Assembly (NCBI GenBank): GCA_947443815.1 | Contig: CANEXR010000151.1 | Location: forward strand, 1-7,105 | Length of the DNA stretch: 7,105 bases | Reading direction: 5' to 3' | Source of the DNA: Flavobacteriaceae bacterium | Lineage (GTDB): Bacteria; Bacteroidota; Bacteroidia; Flavobacteriales; Flavobacteriaceae | Shown: piece after piece, positions 1-6,560 of the stretch | Position numbering within the stretch: position 1 is the stretch's first letter | How the letters are laid out: every line of letters begins with the position of its first letter | Made by a program: the position numbers and the translations under genes | The notes under the pieces: generated by a model | Seen by the model: only the letters and a program-made list of their open reading frames with translations | Told to the model about the DNA's origin: nothing | Database searches by the model: none

Positions 1-2658
1 AGTATCCAAACTATTCTTGATAATCCACAAGTTATATCCAGAGTCAATTACAACGATAGTATTCCTAATAATGATCATTTTGATAACTTATATATTGATC
101 GATTTAAACGTATTTGGTGCAGCGACCAAAACAGCATTAAATATTTTAGGGGATCCGAAAAACGTTCTTTTAAAACAGGCAATAATAAAAAAGAAATTAC
201 TCAAAACATTTCTTTTTTAGAACCCAATCCTTCTGAATTATGGATTGCTACTGCAAAAGGAGTTTTGGTATGGAATAACAAATCAAAAAAAATAGAGCAC
301 CATTCTAATCCTGAATTAGCAAATACAAACATGGTTTCAGCAACTGTGATTGGCAATTTTAGCTATTTTACTACTATCGATGGTGATTTATTGGTTTACA
401 ACATGCTCAAAAAACAGCTTTACAAAGAATCTGTTGAGAACAATCCTAAATCAATACTCCATTTAGTTCGTGATTCAATGGAGAAATCCAATGCTGTTTT
501 TTTATATACCGAAAATGAAGTATTCAAGTATAATACCGCTACAAAAACAAAGACTATAATTTACAATACATCATCAAGTACTATCAATCATGTGTTTTAT
601 GATTCCGAACTGCATTTATTTTGGATTTCAACTACCAAAGGATTAGTGAAATTATCCAAAATTAATGACAATATTATCACTTTGGATATACCCAATCCAA
701 AAAAAGTTGTTTCAATAGTTCAAGATTCAAAACATAATATTTGGTGTACTACAAAGACAAATGAGCTTTTTTGTTATACCAAAGACAAAAATTGGAACAC
801 TTATTTATATCCAGATTCTAATATTAAATTCCAGCAACTGTCTCTCCAAAAAGACAGTTTATATTTAGCTGCAAATGACGGTATTTATACCCTTACAAAA
901 GGAATTTTGAAAAAGCAAATCTCATCAAAAATACTCATAAAAAAAGTAATTGTAGACCAACAAAATCTTATTTGGACATTACCTATTTCAGGCCCCCTAA
1001 AAGTATATGACAAACTTACTTTTAAAGAAAAAAAGAAATACCTTTTGAATAGCGATTCCTATTGGAATGAAAATACCTTCAATGATATTGGTGTTTCTCC
1101 AACTGGTAAAATATGGCTAGCAAGTTGGATGCCCAAAGGATATGGCATTTCCTATTATGATGAAAAAAAACATCAGTTTGTACAAATTGATAATTTAATT
1201 GAATATAAAAATAATCCAAAATTTGTTACTGATTATTTTAACCGAATTGCTTTTACAAAAGACAACCAAATTCTATTTTCGGGTTATGGGGGTTGGAACA
1301 TAGTTTCGGCTAAGGGTGAAATTATAAAATCTTTGAATACAGACTTATATCAAGTAGCTAATGATCATATCGAAGGAATTTCCAAGGATACTAATGGTAA
1401 TATTTGGTTTGCCTGTGCAGAAGGGTTAAATCAATACAATTACAAGACAGATAAAGTTGTTCGAGTATCATCCATTGACGGATTGGCGTCCAATGACATA
1501 ACCTATGGCTATTTTGCCTCCCAGAATAACCAATTGATTTTAGGAACTGACACAGGTATTCAGCTCATAGATTTGAATAAAATAACAAAAACACAATTAA
1601 TTAATGTATTAGAATTAACTGCAGCTATAAAAGATGACTCCTATTTGTATCCAAAAAACAACACATTACTATTAAATTATGATTATACCGAATTGGACCT
1701 GTTTTTTTCTGTGTTATCCTTTTCAGAAAAAGAAAAAATCATATACCGCTATCAGTTTAAAGGCGAAAAAAAGTGGAATTATTTAGGAGCAATTCCCAAA
1801 CTTTCGTTGATAAAATTGTCTCCTGGAACGTATACAATTACGATTCAAGCAGGCGATAATTTAGGTAATTGGCAATCAAAATCATTAGAATTAAAACTAA
1901 TAATAACTCCCCCTTTTTATTATCGCTGGTGGTTTCTTGTATTGTTATTTATAGTTGTTGCTACAATTGGATTTTTTATAAACCGCTATTTAGTCCAACA
2001 AGAAAAAATTAAAGGAATTTTGAAACGAAAAATAAAAGATATGGAAATGCAAACACTTCGTTCACAAATGAATCCGCACTTTATTTTTAACACCATGAAT
2101 TCCATTAATAGTTACATCATTCAAAACCAAAAAGAAATTGCCAGCGATTACTTAACTCGGTTTTCCAAACTAATGCGCAATATTTTGGATTTATCCAAAC
2201 AAGAATTTGTTGCTTTAAATAAAGAAATCGAGACACTTTGTTTGTATTTAGAATTAGAGGCTTTACGTTTAGAAAACAAGTTCGATTATTCTATCGTGAT
2301 AGACCAAGATATAGACCAAGAAAACACTGCTATTCCTCCATTAATAATTCAGCCTTTTGTTGAAAATGCAATCTGGCATGGGATTCATAATAAAAAAACA
2401 CAGGGGACAATTTGTATTGTAATTAAAAATATTTCAAAAAATCAGATTGAAATTACGATTGAAGATGATGGTATTGGGCGAAAAGCAGCAGGGCTTTTGA
2501 AAACCCAACAAGTAAGCCATAAATCCTATGGAATTGATATTACCATGAACCGATTGCAGTTATTAGATAGCAAAAATAAAGTTTCCATTATTGATTTATA
2601 TGACCACAACCACATAGCTTGTGGCACTCGAATTTTAATAGCAATAACCGTAGAATAA
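1..2658 (+). CDS. Sensor histidine kinase, beta-propeller + Y_Y_Y + LytS-type kinase (5' end missing)
   Basis: The frame is open from base 1 without a stop, so the gene starts left of the window; the ATG at 265 is internal. The visible 885 residues begin with two-component-propeller repeats, recognisable by recurring strands such as RIWCSD (about 37-42), LWIATAKGVLVW (about 80-91), FWISTTKGL and NIWFACAEGL. A Y_Y_Y domain follows at about 572-634, then one membrane helix at about 643-660. The kinase core is of the His_kinase/LytS type: H-box SQMNPHFIFN with the likely phospho-acceptor His693, N-box QPFVENAIWHG (784-794), G-box EDDGIGR (821-827) and a second glycine segment YGID...NR (843-851). 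By family knowledge, the propeller and Y_Y_Y part lies in the periplasm, senses a ligand, and drives phosphorylation of a LytTR regulator from the cytoplasmic core. No DNA-binding domain is fused, unlike hybrid (HTCS) sensors. The regulator gene starts 2 bases after the stop, so the two are almost certainly co-transcribed. The ligand cannot be read from the sequence. Confidence -1.
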   Translation, partial: SIQTILDNPQVISRVNYNDSIPNNDHFDNLYIDRFKRIWCSDQNSIKYFRGSEKRSFKTGNNKKEITQNISFLEPNPSELWIATAKGVLVWNNKSKKIEHHSNPELANTNMVSATVIGNFSYFTTIDGDLLVYNMLKKQLYKESVENNPKSILHLVRDSMEKSNAVFLYTENEVFKYNTATKTKTIIYNTSSSTINHVFYDSELHLFWISTTKGLVKLSKINDNIITLDIPNPKKVVSIVQDSKHNIWCTTKTNELFCYTKDKNWNTYLYPDSNIKFQQLSLQKDSLYLAANDGIYTLTKGILKKQISSKILIKKVIVDQQNLIWTLPISGPLKVYDKLTFKEKKKYLLNSDSYWNENTFNDIGVSPTGKIWLASWMPKGYGISYYDEKKHQFVQIDNLIEYKNNPKFVTDYFNRIAFTKDNQILFSGYGGWNIVSAKGEIIKSLNTDLYQVANDHIEGISKDTNGNIWFACAEGLNQYNYKTDKVVRVSSIDGLASNDITYGYFASQNNQLILGTDTGIQLIDLNKITKTQLINVLELTAAIKDDSYLYPKNNTLLLNYDYTELDLFFSVLSFSEKEKIIYRYQFKGEKKWNYLGAIPKLSLIKLSPGTYTITIQAGDNLGNWQSKSLELKLIITPPFYYRWWFLVLLFIVVATIGFFINRYLVQQEKIKGILKRKIKDMEMQTLRSQMNPHFIFNTMNSINSYIIQNQKEIASDYLTRFSKLMRNILDLSKQEFVALNKEIETLCLYLELEALRLENKFDYSIVIDQDIDQENTAIPPLIIQPFVENAIWHGIHNKKTQGTICIVIKNISKNQIEITIEDDGIGRKAAGLLKTQQVSHKSYGIDITMNRLQLLDSKNKVSIIDLYDHNHIACGTRILIAITVE

Positions 2659-2660
2659 TT

Positions 2661-3401
2661 ATGATAAAAGCACTTATAATAGACGACGAAAAACACTGTA
2701 TAATTACTTTAGAGCATTTACTTTCTCAAATCGAAAATGTAACTGTTGTAGCAACAACCCAAGACAGTACTTTGTCAAAAAAACTAATCGAACAACACCA
2801 ACCTGATATTGTTTTTCTAGACATTGAAATGCCAGAAATGAATGGTTTTGATGTTATCAATCAATTTGAAACGCTTCCATTTAAAGTAATTTTCACTACT
2901 GCTTACGATCAATATGCGCTAAAAGCATTGCGAATGAATGCTTTGGATTATTTACTAAAACCCATTGCTAAAAATGATATCACCATTGCTCTTGAAAAAT
3001 ATCAAAACAAAGAAATGGAAATTAGCAAGGACCAGATACAAAATTTACATTTATTCAATAATGGCAAAATGCAAGATACCATTGCACTTTCAACCCAACA
3101 AGGATTGCTTTTTGTAAAAATTGATGACATTATGTATCTCGAAGCAAGCAGTTGTTATACTTTTATTGTTATGAACGATAAAACAAAGCATTTAGCTAGT
3201 AAAACAATGGGGACTTTTGAAGAAGTTTTGAATGACAATCCTCTTTTTTTTAGAACACACAAATCACATATTGTTAATTTAAAATTCATCAAACAATACA
3301 TTCGTGGTGAAGGCGGTGAACTCATCATGCAAGATGGAAATAATATTGCCTTGAGCAGAAACCGAAAACAAGAGTTTCTGAATTTATTTAAGAAAGTGTA
3401 G
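2661..3401 (+). CDS. LytTR-family response regulator
   Basis: This 246-residue protein has an N-terminal receiver domain (about 1-115) and a C-terminal LytTR DNA-binding domain (about 141-243). Receiver residues are all visible: acidic pair Asp8-Asp9 in IIDDE, phospho-acceptor Asp54 in FLDIEMP, Thr80 in FTTAYDQYA, and Lys100-Pro101 in YLLKPI. The LytTR part shows IMYLEASSCYT, FFRTHKSHIVNL and LSRNRKQEFL, all typical of the family. I chose the ATG at 2661 because it gives the canonical start MIKALIIDDE. An in-frame ATG at 2619 would add 14 residues unlike any receiver and overlap the kinase gene by 40 bases. The protein is the expected partner of the adjacent LytS-type kinase: phosphorylated at Asp54, it should bind DNA as a dimer and change transcription. 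Its targets are unknown; the membrane and secreted genes just downstream are one possibility. Confidence -1.
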   Translation: MIKALIIDDEKHCIITLEHLLSQIENVTVVATTQDSTLSKKLIEQHQPDIVFLDIEMPEMNGFDVINQFETLPFKVIFTTAYDQYALKALRMNALDYLLKPIAKNDITIALEKYQNKEMEISKDQIQNLHLFNNGKMQDTIALSTQQGLLFVKIDDIMYLEASSCYTFIVMNDKTKHLASKTMGTFEEVLNDNPLFFRTHKSHIVNLKFIKQYIRGEGGELIMQDGNNIALSRNRKQEFLNLFKKV

Positions 3402-3418
3402 TTTTTTAATTTGTTTAC

Positions 3419-3450
3419 AAATCCTTCTCTGAGAAGGATTTTTTTATTTT
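3419..3450 (+). terminator. Intrinsic terminator of the kinase/regulator operon
   Basis: A 10-bp perfect inverted repeat (3419-3428 with 3432-3441, core TCCTTCT / AGAAGGA) has a 3-base loop and is followed by a run of T (3439-3445, then ATTTT). It lies 17 bases past the regulator's stop codon. This is a textbook rho-independent terminator for plus-strand transcription and separates the two-component operon from the genes beginning at 3613. Confidence -1.
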
Positions 3451-3612
3451 CTCTATTTCGTCTTTCAATAAGTAAAACTTACTCTACGCTTGTTTTAAGC
3501 ATCTACACTACTAATTTATTTGGAAATTTACATTATGTAATGCACTGAAAATTGAAATCACAATCAATAAATCAGAACTAAAAATTGCATTTTTAATTTA
3601 AAAAAATTAATT

Positions 3613-4071
3613 ATGAAAACCAATAATCCCAAAATTATCGGTCTTGTTTTACTAATAATCGGACTTGGTGTAATCTGGTTTTGGGGCAGTATTCTTTATC
3701 AAATAAGCTCCCTTCCCATAACAGGAACCACCACCGATGCCAAAGTAATTGGTTACAAAGTAAGTTCTAATGGTGCACGGATGGTTCGAAATGCAACTTC
3801 TATAAAAAACTTTGCATCAGGTAGAAGTCCGTTTTTTGAATTTGTTTCTGATAAAAATGAAATCATTAAAAATTATAGCAACGCGCCACAAATTTTTGTC
3901 TTGTTCAACTATGAAATTGGCGAAAAAATAACCGTTGCCTACCCCAATAACGAACCCCAAAAAGCAGTTATCATAAATTGGAAAGAGTTTCCTGGATTGC
4001 TTTTTATGATGCTTTTTGGATTGTTAATGCTTATTGTTGGGAAGAGTTATTTTCTAAACACCCCTAAATAA
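3613..4071 (+). CDS. DUF3592-type membrane protein of unknown function
   Basis: A 152-residue protein with two membrane helices: about 8-30 (GLVLLIIGLGVIWFWGSILY) and about 126-146. The roughly 95-residue segment between them has the layout of DUF3592 proteins: a strand TDAKVIGYKV right after the first helix, a central SPFFEFVSD (where the family usually has P-x-x-x-F), and a closing GEKITVAYPNNEPQKAVI, which matches the family's G-x-x-V-x-V-x-Y-x-P-x-x-P-x-x-A pattern. It is probably in the inner membrane with the middle domain on one face; no catalytic motif is visible and the family has no assigned function that I can apply. The leader is A/T-rich with no Shine-Dalgarno, as is normal in Bacteroidota. 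The next gene starts 32 bases downstream with no terminator between, so the two may share a transcript. The family call is by eye. Confidence -1.
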   Translation: MKTNNPKIIGLVLLIIGLGVIWFWGSILYQISSLPITGTTTDAKVIGYKVSSNGARMVRNATSIKNFASGRSPFFEFVSDKNEIIKNYSNAPQIFVLFNYEIGEKITVAYPNNEPQKAVIINWKEFPGLLFMMLFGLLMLIVGKSYFLNTPK

Positions 4072-4103
4072 AACATCTTTTACACTTAAAAAATTAAAAC
4101 CCT

Positions 4104-5876
4104 ATGAAAAAAATTCATTTGTTAATTGGTTTATTCATCATTACAAATTGTAGCCTTCAGGCTCAAATAAATCCTTCCAATGCTAATGCCATCCCTTTAA
4201 AGTTTGATATTTCTCAAAACAATTACACTCTTAATGATTTAATGGCTGTTAAAAACAAAGAATTCATTACCGCAAAATTTCATCTTCCAAGTATGGATGG
4301 TATACAGGAATTTGTATTGCAAAAAAACAACGATCATTATATTCTAAACGGCGATATTGAAATAAATCCATTGATGCTTATTCCTCCTATCCAAAACAAA
4401 TCGCTTGGAAGAAATGACACAAATTATTTTATTGACAAAGAGCGTTGGCGTTGGCCTAATGCAGAAATTCCAGTAGAATTATCTGCTGATATTAACGGAA
4501 CAGTTTATAATACTGTAAAAAAGGCTTTAGATGTGTTGAATTCCAGTACGATTTTAAAATTTGTAAAACGTACTAATCAAAAAGATTATGTACAATTTGT
4601 TATTGATACTTCGACAATTGGGGCTGCAAGTTCATTAGTAGGTTGGCAAGGAGGCAAACAATTGTTGCGCATTAAATCGAATACCGAAAATTCAGAAATA
4701 GTTATCATGCATGAATTATTGCATGTAATAGGTATATATCATGAACAATCCCGAAACGATCGGGATGACTATATCACCATTTTCATGGATAAAATTAAAG
4801 AAAAAGCCAAATATAATTTTCAAAAAGAAAGCAATACTACCACTTATTCTAACTATGATTTTTGTTCAATAATGCATTATGACAGCCAAGCATTTGCAAA
4901 AATAAAAGGAGACATAACCATAGAAGTTAAAGATAAAAAAAACACAAATGCAGTTAATTGTTTAAATAACTATCCAAATAAAATGACTGCAGACGATATT
5001 TTAGGAATTCAAAAGTACTATGGAATAAGTCGATTTCCTTGCAATATCAAATACTTTCAAACACCAATAGGGTTGATTGGCGAAAAATGGTTAGCCATGG
5101 GAGCAGAAAACAGTAAAATTGGTTTACCAATACATTGGGAAAAAACCTGTTCGGATGGTGTTGGAAAATTTGTCTATTTTGACAATGGTGGTGCTATTTA
5201 TTATCATCCCGCAGTGGGCACCCATGAAGTTAGTGGTGAAATATTAAAAGAATGGGCAAAACAAGGTTATGAAACAAAAAAACTAGGTTATCCTATTAGT
5301 GATGAAAAAATATTTCCCCCTTTTAGCACATGGAACGATTTAGGTTACACCGCTTACAGCATTTTTCAAAATGGTGTGATAATGTGGCATCCCATAAAAA
5401 AAACCTGCAAAGTACTTACTAATGAAGAATTTGCTGCTGGACCACCAAAGCCAATATCGACCACCATTGGAAATGCTACAGCTGTTGCTACTGTAAATAC
5501 AAATACCTATAATTCGCCAATTAGGAACCTAACTATTAATGAACAAATTTTACAAAAGGGAATTGAAAGTAATTTTGGGCCTGTACATAGTGAATCTTCA
5601 AAACCAAGACCTACTGCTGGTATAGGAGGATATTTTCTTCGTTTTGAAAAAGGCTGGGTATATTATAATCCAAATACTAAAAAAGCTTACTCCGTTTATG
5701 GAGACATTATGACCAAATGGGGCGAATTAGGGTACGAAACAGGTAGACTCGGTTTTCCTAGATCGGATGTGATTATTAAGGAAACTAGTTATGATGGACT
5801 ACCGATGTTCTGTTTATTTGATCATGGTAAAATAAGTTGGGGGCCTGAAAAAGGGGCTGTTATAACCTATAATTAA
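4104..5876 (+). CDS. Secreted astacin-family (M12A) zinc metallopeptidase with C-terminal LGFP repeats
   Basis: A 590-residue pre-pro-protein. Residues 1-20 are a signal peptide, with likely cleavage at LQA|Q. The propeptide contains LNGDI (81-85), matching the astacin FxGDI 'aspartate switch', in which an Asp (here Asp84) holds the zinc until maturation. The mature domain begins before RWPNAEIPVEL (about 116-126). The zinc site is HELLHVIGIYHE: His203, Glu204 (catalytic), His207, His213, and Glu214 typical of astacins. SRNDRDDY follows, and the Met-turn SIMHY (255-259) supplies Met257 and the Tyr259 ligand. The peptidase ends near KYYGI (304-308). The classic four-cysteine astacin pattern is absent; only Cys254 and Cys286 lie in the domain. 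From about 317 to 590 are LGFP-type repeats: IGLPIHWE (339-346), LGYPISDE (394-401) and LGFPRSDV (549-556), each with nearby W and F..G...W/Y..P segments. A T/A/N-rich linker spans about 446-475. It should cleave proteins outside the cytoplasm; substrate unknown. No type IX secretion tail is evident. Confidence -1.
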   Translation: MKKIHLLIGLFIITNCSLQAQINPSNANAIPLKFDISQNNYTLNDLMAVKNKEFITAKFHLPSMDGIQEFVLQKNNDHYILNGDIEINPLMLIPPIQNKSLGRNDTNYFIDKERWRWPNAEIPVELSADINGTVYNTVKKALDVLNSSTILKFVKRTNQKDYVQFVIDTSTIGAASSLVGWQGGKQLLRIKSNTENSEIVIMHELLHVIGIYHEQSRNDRDDYITIFMDKIKEKAKYNFQKESNTTTYSNYDFCSIMHYDSQAFAKIKGDITIEVKDKKNTNAVNCLNNYPNKMTADDILGIQKYYGISRFPCNIKYFQTPIGLIGEKWLAMGAENSKIGLPIHWEKTCSDGVGKFVYFDNGGAIYYHPAVGTHEVSGEILKEWAKQGYETKKLGYPISDEKIFPPFSTWNDLGYTAYSIFQNGVIMWHPIKKTCKVLTNEEFAAGPPKPISTTIGNATAVATVNTNTYNSPIRNLTINEQILQKGIESNFGPVHSESSKPRPTAGIGGYFLRFEKGWVYYNPNTKKAYSVYGDIMTKWGELGYETGRLGFPRSDVIIKETSYDGLPMFCLFDHGKISWGPEKGAVITYN

Positions 5877-6083
5877 GTCTTTAATTTTTATCAAAATATT
5901 GACATTATTAAGATGCGGATTTTTTTCACTTAATAACGAACTATCATTTTTAAGAAGATTCACTGTTTCTTTTTATATCAAACTCAAATTTTCTTTTTTA
6001 ATGATCACTTCAATTATTGAAATACTCCGTTCGCTTATTATCTCATCAAAGTTTCTAAAATCAAACCCATCTTTGAGTATTAA
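5877..6083 (-). other. Intergenic stretch with a possible decayed antisense reading frame
   Basis: The 224 bases between the peptidase gene and the next gene hold no convincing gene. The plus strand is pyrimidine-rich, unlike coding strands in this window. The minus strand reads in one frame as about 36 codons (6083 down to 5976, including LKDGFDFRNFDEIISER), one TAA at 5975-5973, then about 32 more codons (including LLKNDSSLLSEKNPHLN). No ATG start is present after the stop at 6086-6084. The composition is protein-like, but AT-rich noncoding DNA can give the same look, so this may be a gene remnant or nothing. A plus-strand frame at 5899-6087 gives a hydrophobic, low-quality translation and I do not call it. 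Confidence -1.
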
Positions 6084-6100
6084 TTAAAAATGCAGTCGAA

Positions 6101-6559
6101 ATGAAAAAAATCACATTAGCCGTATTTTTTATTTGTTGTGTACAAATGACATTCGCTCAAAGAGAAAAAATTTCCAACAACATTTTAAAAAAAGAAAGAA
6201 TAGCCCTAAATCCAATTGCCAATTTTAACAAAAGCGGTGATGAAGTTTGGCTTTTTGAAGGTGAAAATTTTGAAGGAAAAAAGTTAGTTCTCAAAGAAGG
6301 CACATACACTTTGCAACAGATGGGGATAGAATGGAACGATAGAATAAGTAGTGCTCTACTTCCAGAAGGGTACCAAGTTCAAATTTTTGCTGATGACAAA
6401 TTCAAAGGAGTCAATATTGATTTATCTGGTTATTGGCAAATGGGAACACCAATGCAACGTTGGCGTAAGGAAGGCTATAGTCAATTAAAAATTGTACCAA
6501 ATATCTCATATGATTTTAATGATAAAATAAGCAGTATTCAAATTTATAAATTAAATTAA
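6101..6559 (+). CDS. Secreted beta/gamma-crystallin-fold protein
   Basis: A 152-residue exported protein. Residues 1-20 are a signal peptide ending TFAQ. A linker of about 27 residues is followed by two Greek-key-like halves: VWLFEGENFEGKKLVL (49-64) leading to WNDRISSALL (78-87), and VQIFADDKFKGVNIDL (93-108) leading to FNDKISSIQIY (139-149). The NDRISS (79-84) and NDKISS (140-145) segments fit the N/D-N/D-x-x-S/T-S calcium-binding signature of microbial beta/gamma-crystallins, so one domain with two calcium sites is likely. An inserted loop YWQMGTPMQRWRKEGYSQ (111-128) lies in the second half. By family knowledge such proteins are calcium-stabilised extracytoplasmic domains; some bacterial members with this fold inhibit metalloproteases. 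Which role applies here is not visible. The next gene starts 1 base after the stop, suggesting co-transcription. Fold assignment is confident; function is not. Confidence -1.
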   Translation: MKKITLAVFFICCVQMTFAQREKISNNILKKERIALNPIANFNKSGDEVWLFEGENFEGKKLVLKEGTYTLQQMGIEWNDRISSALLPEGYQVQIFADDKFKGVNIDLSGYWQMGTPMQRWRKEGYSQLKIVPNISYDFNDKISSIQIYKLN

Positions 6560-6560
6560 A

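Noticed and set aside
17..220. 67-codon plus-strand frame near the left edge
   Set aside because: It lies inside the kinase gene in another phase; the kinase frame is open across it and encodes recognisable propeller strands.
2619..2660. Upstream in-frame ATG for the response regulator
   Set aside because: It would add 14 residues (MWHSNF...) unlike a receiver domain and overlap the kinase gene; the ATG at 2661 gives the canonical MIKALIIDDE.
3490..3522. Possible Bacteroidota promoter (TTG at 3490-3492, TAATTTAT at 3512-3519)
   Set aside because: The 19-base spacing is right, but the -7 element matches TAnnTTTG poorly, so I do not call it a promoter.
4748..4766. Inverted repeat ATCCCGA / TCGGGAT inside the astacin gene
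   Set aside because: It falls on codons for the conserved SRNDRD segment of the active-site helix and has no T-tract; a coincidence of codon choice is the simplest explanation.
5871..5890. AATTAA / TTAATT hairpin with T-rich tail at the end of the protease gene
   Set aside because: The stem is only 6 bp and all A/T, too weak to support as a terminator.
6068..6075. CATCTTTG resembling a TAnnTTTG -7 element upstream of the crystallin gene
   Set aside because: No TTG element is found at the proper distance upstream, and one mismatch is present.
6021..6081. Inverted repeat AATACTC (6021-6027) and GAGTATT (6075-6081)
   Set aside because: The arms are only 7 bp and 47 bases apart in AT-rich intergenic DNA, within chance expectation.
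5899..6087. 62-codon plus-strand frame between the protease and crystallin genes
   Set aside because: The translation is hydrophobic and low quality, with no signal peptide or family resemblance, and the strand is pyrimidine-rich unlike the real genes here.
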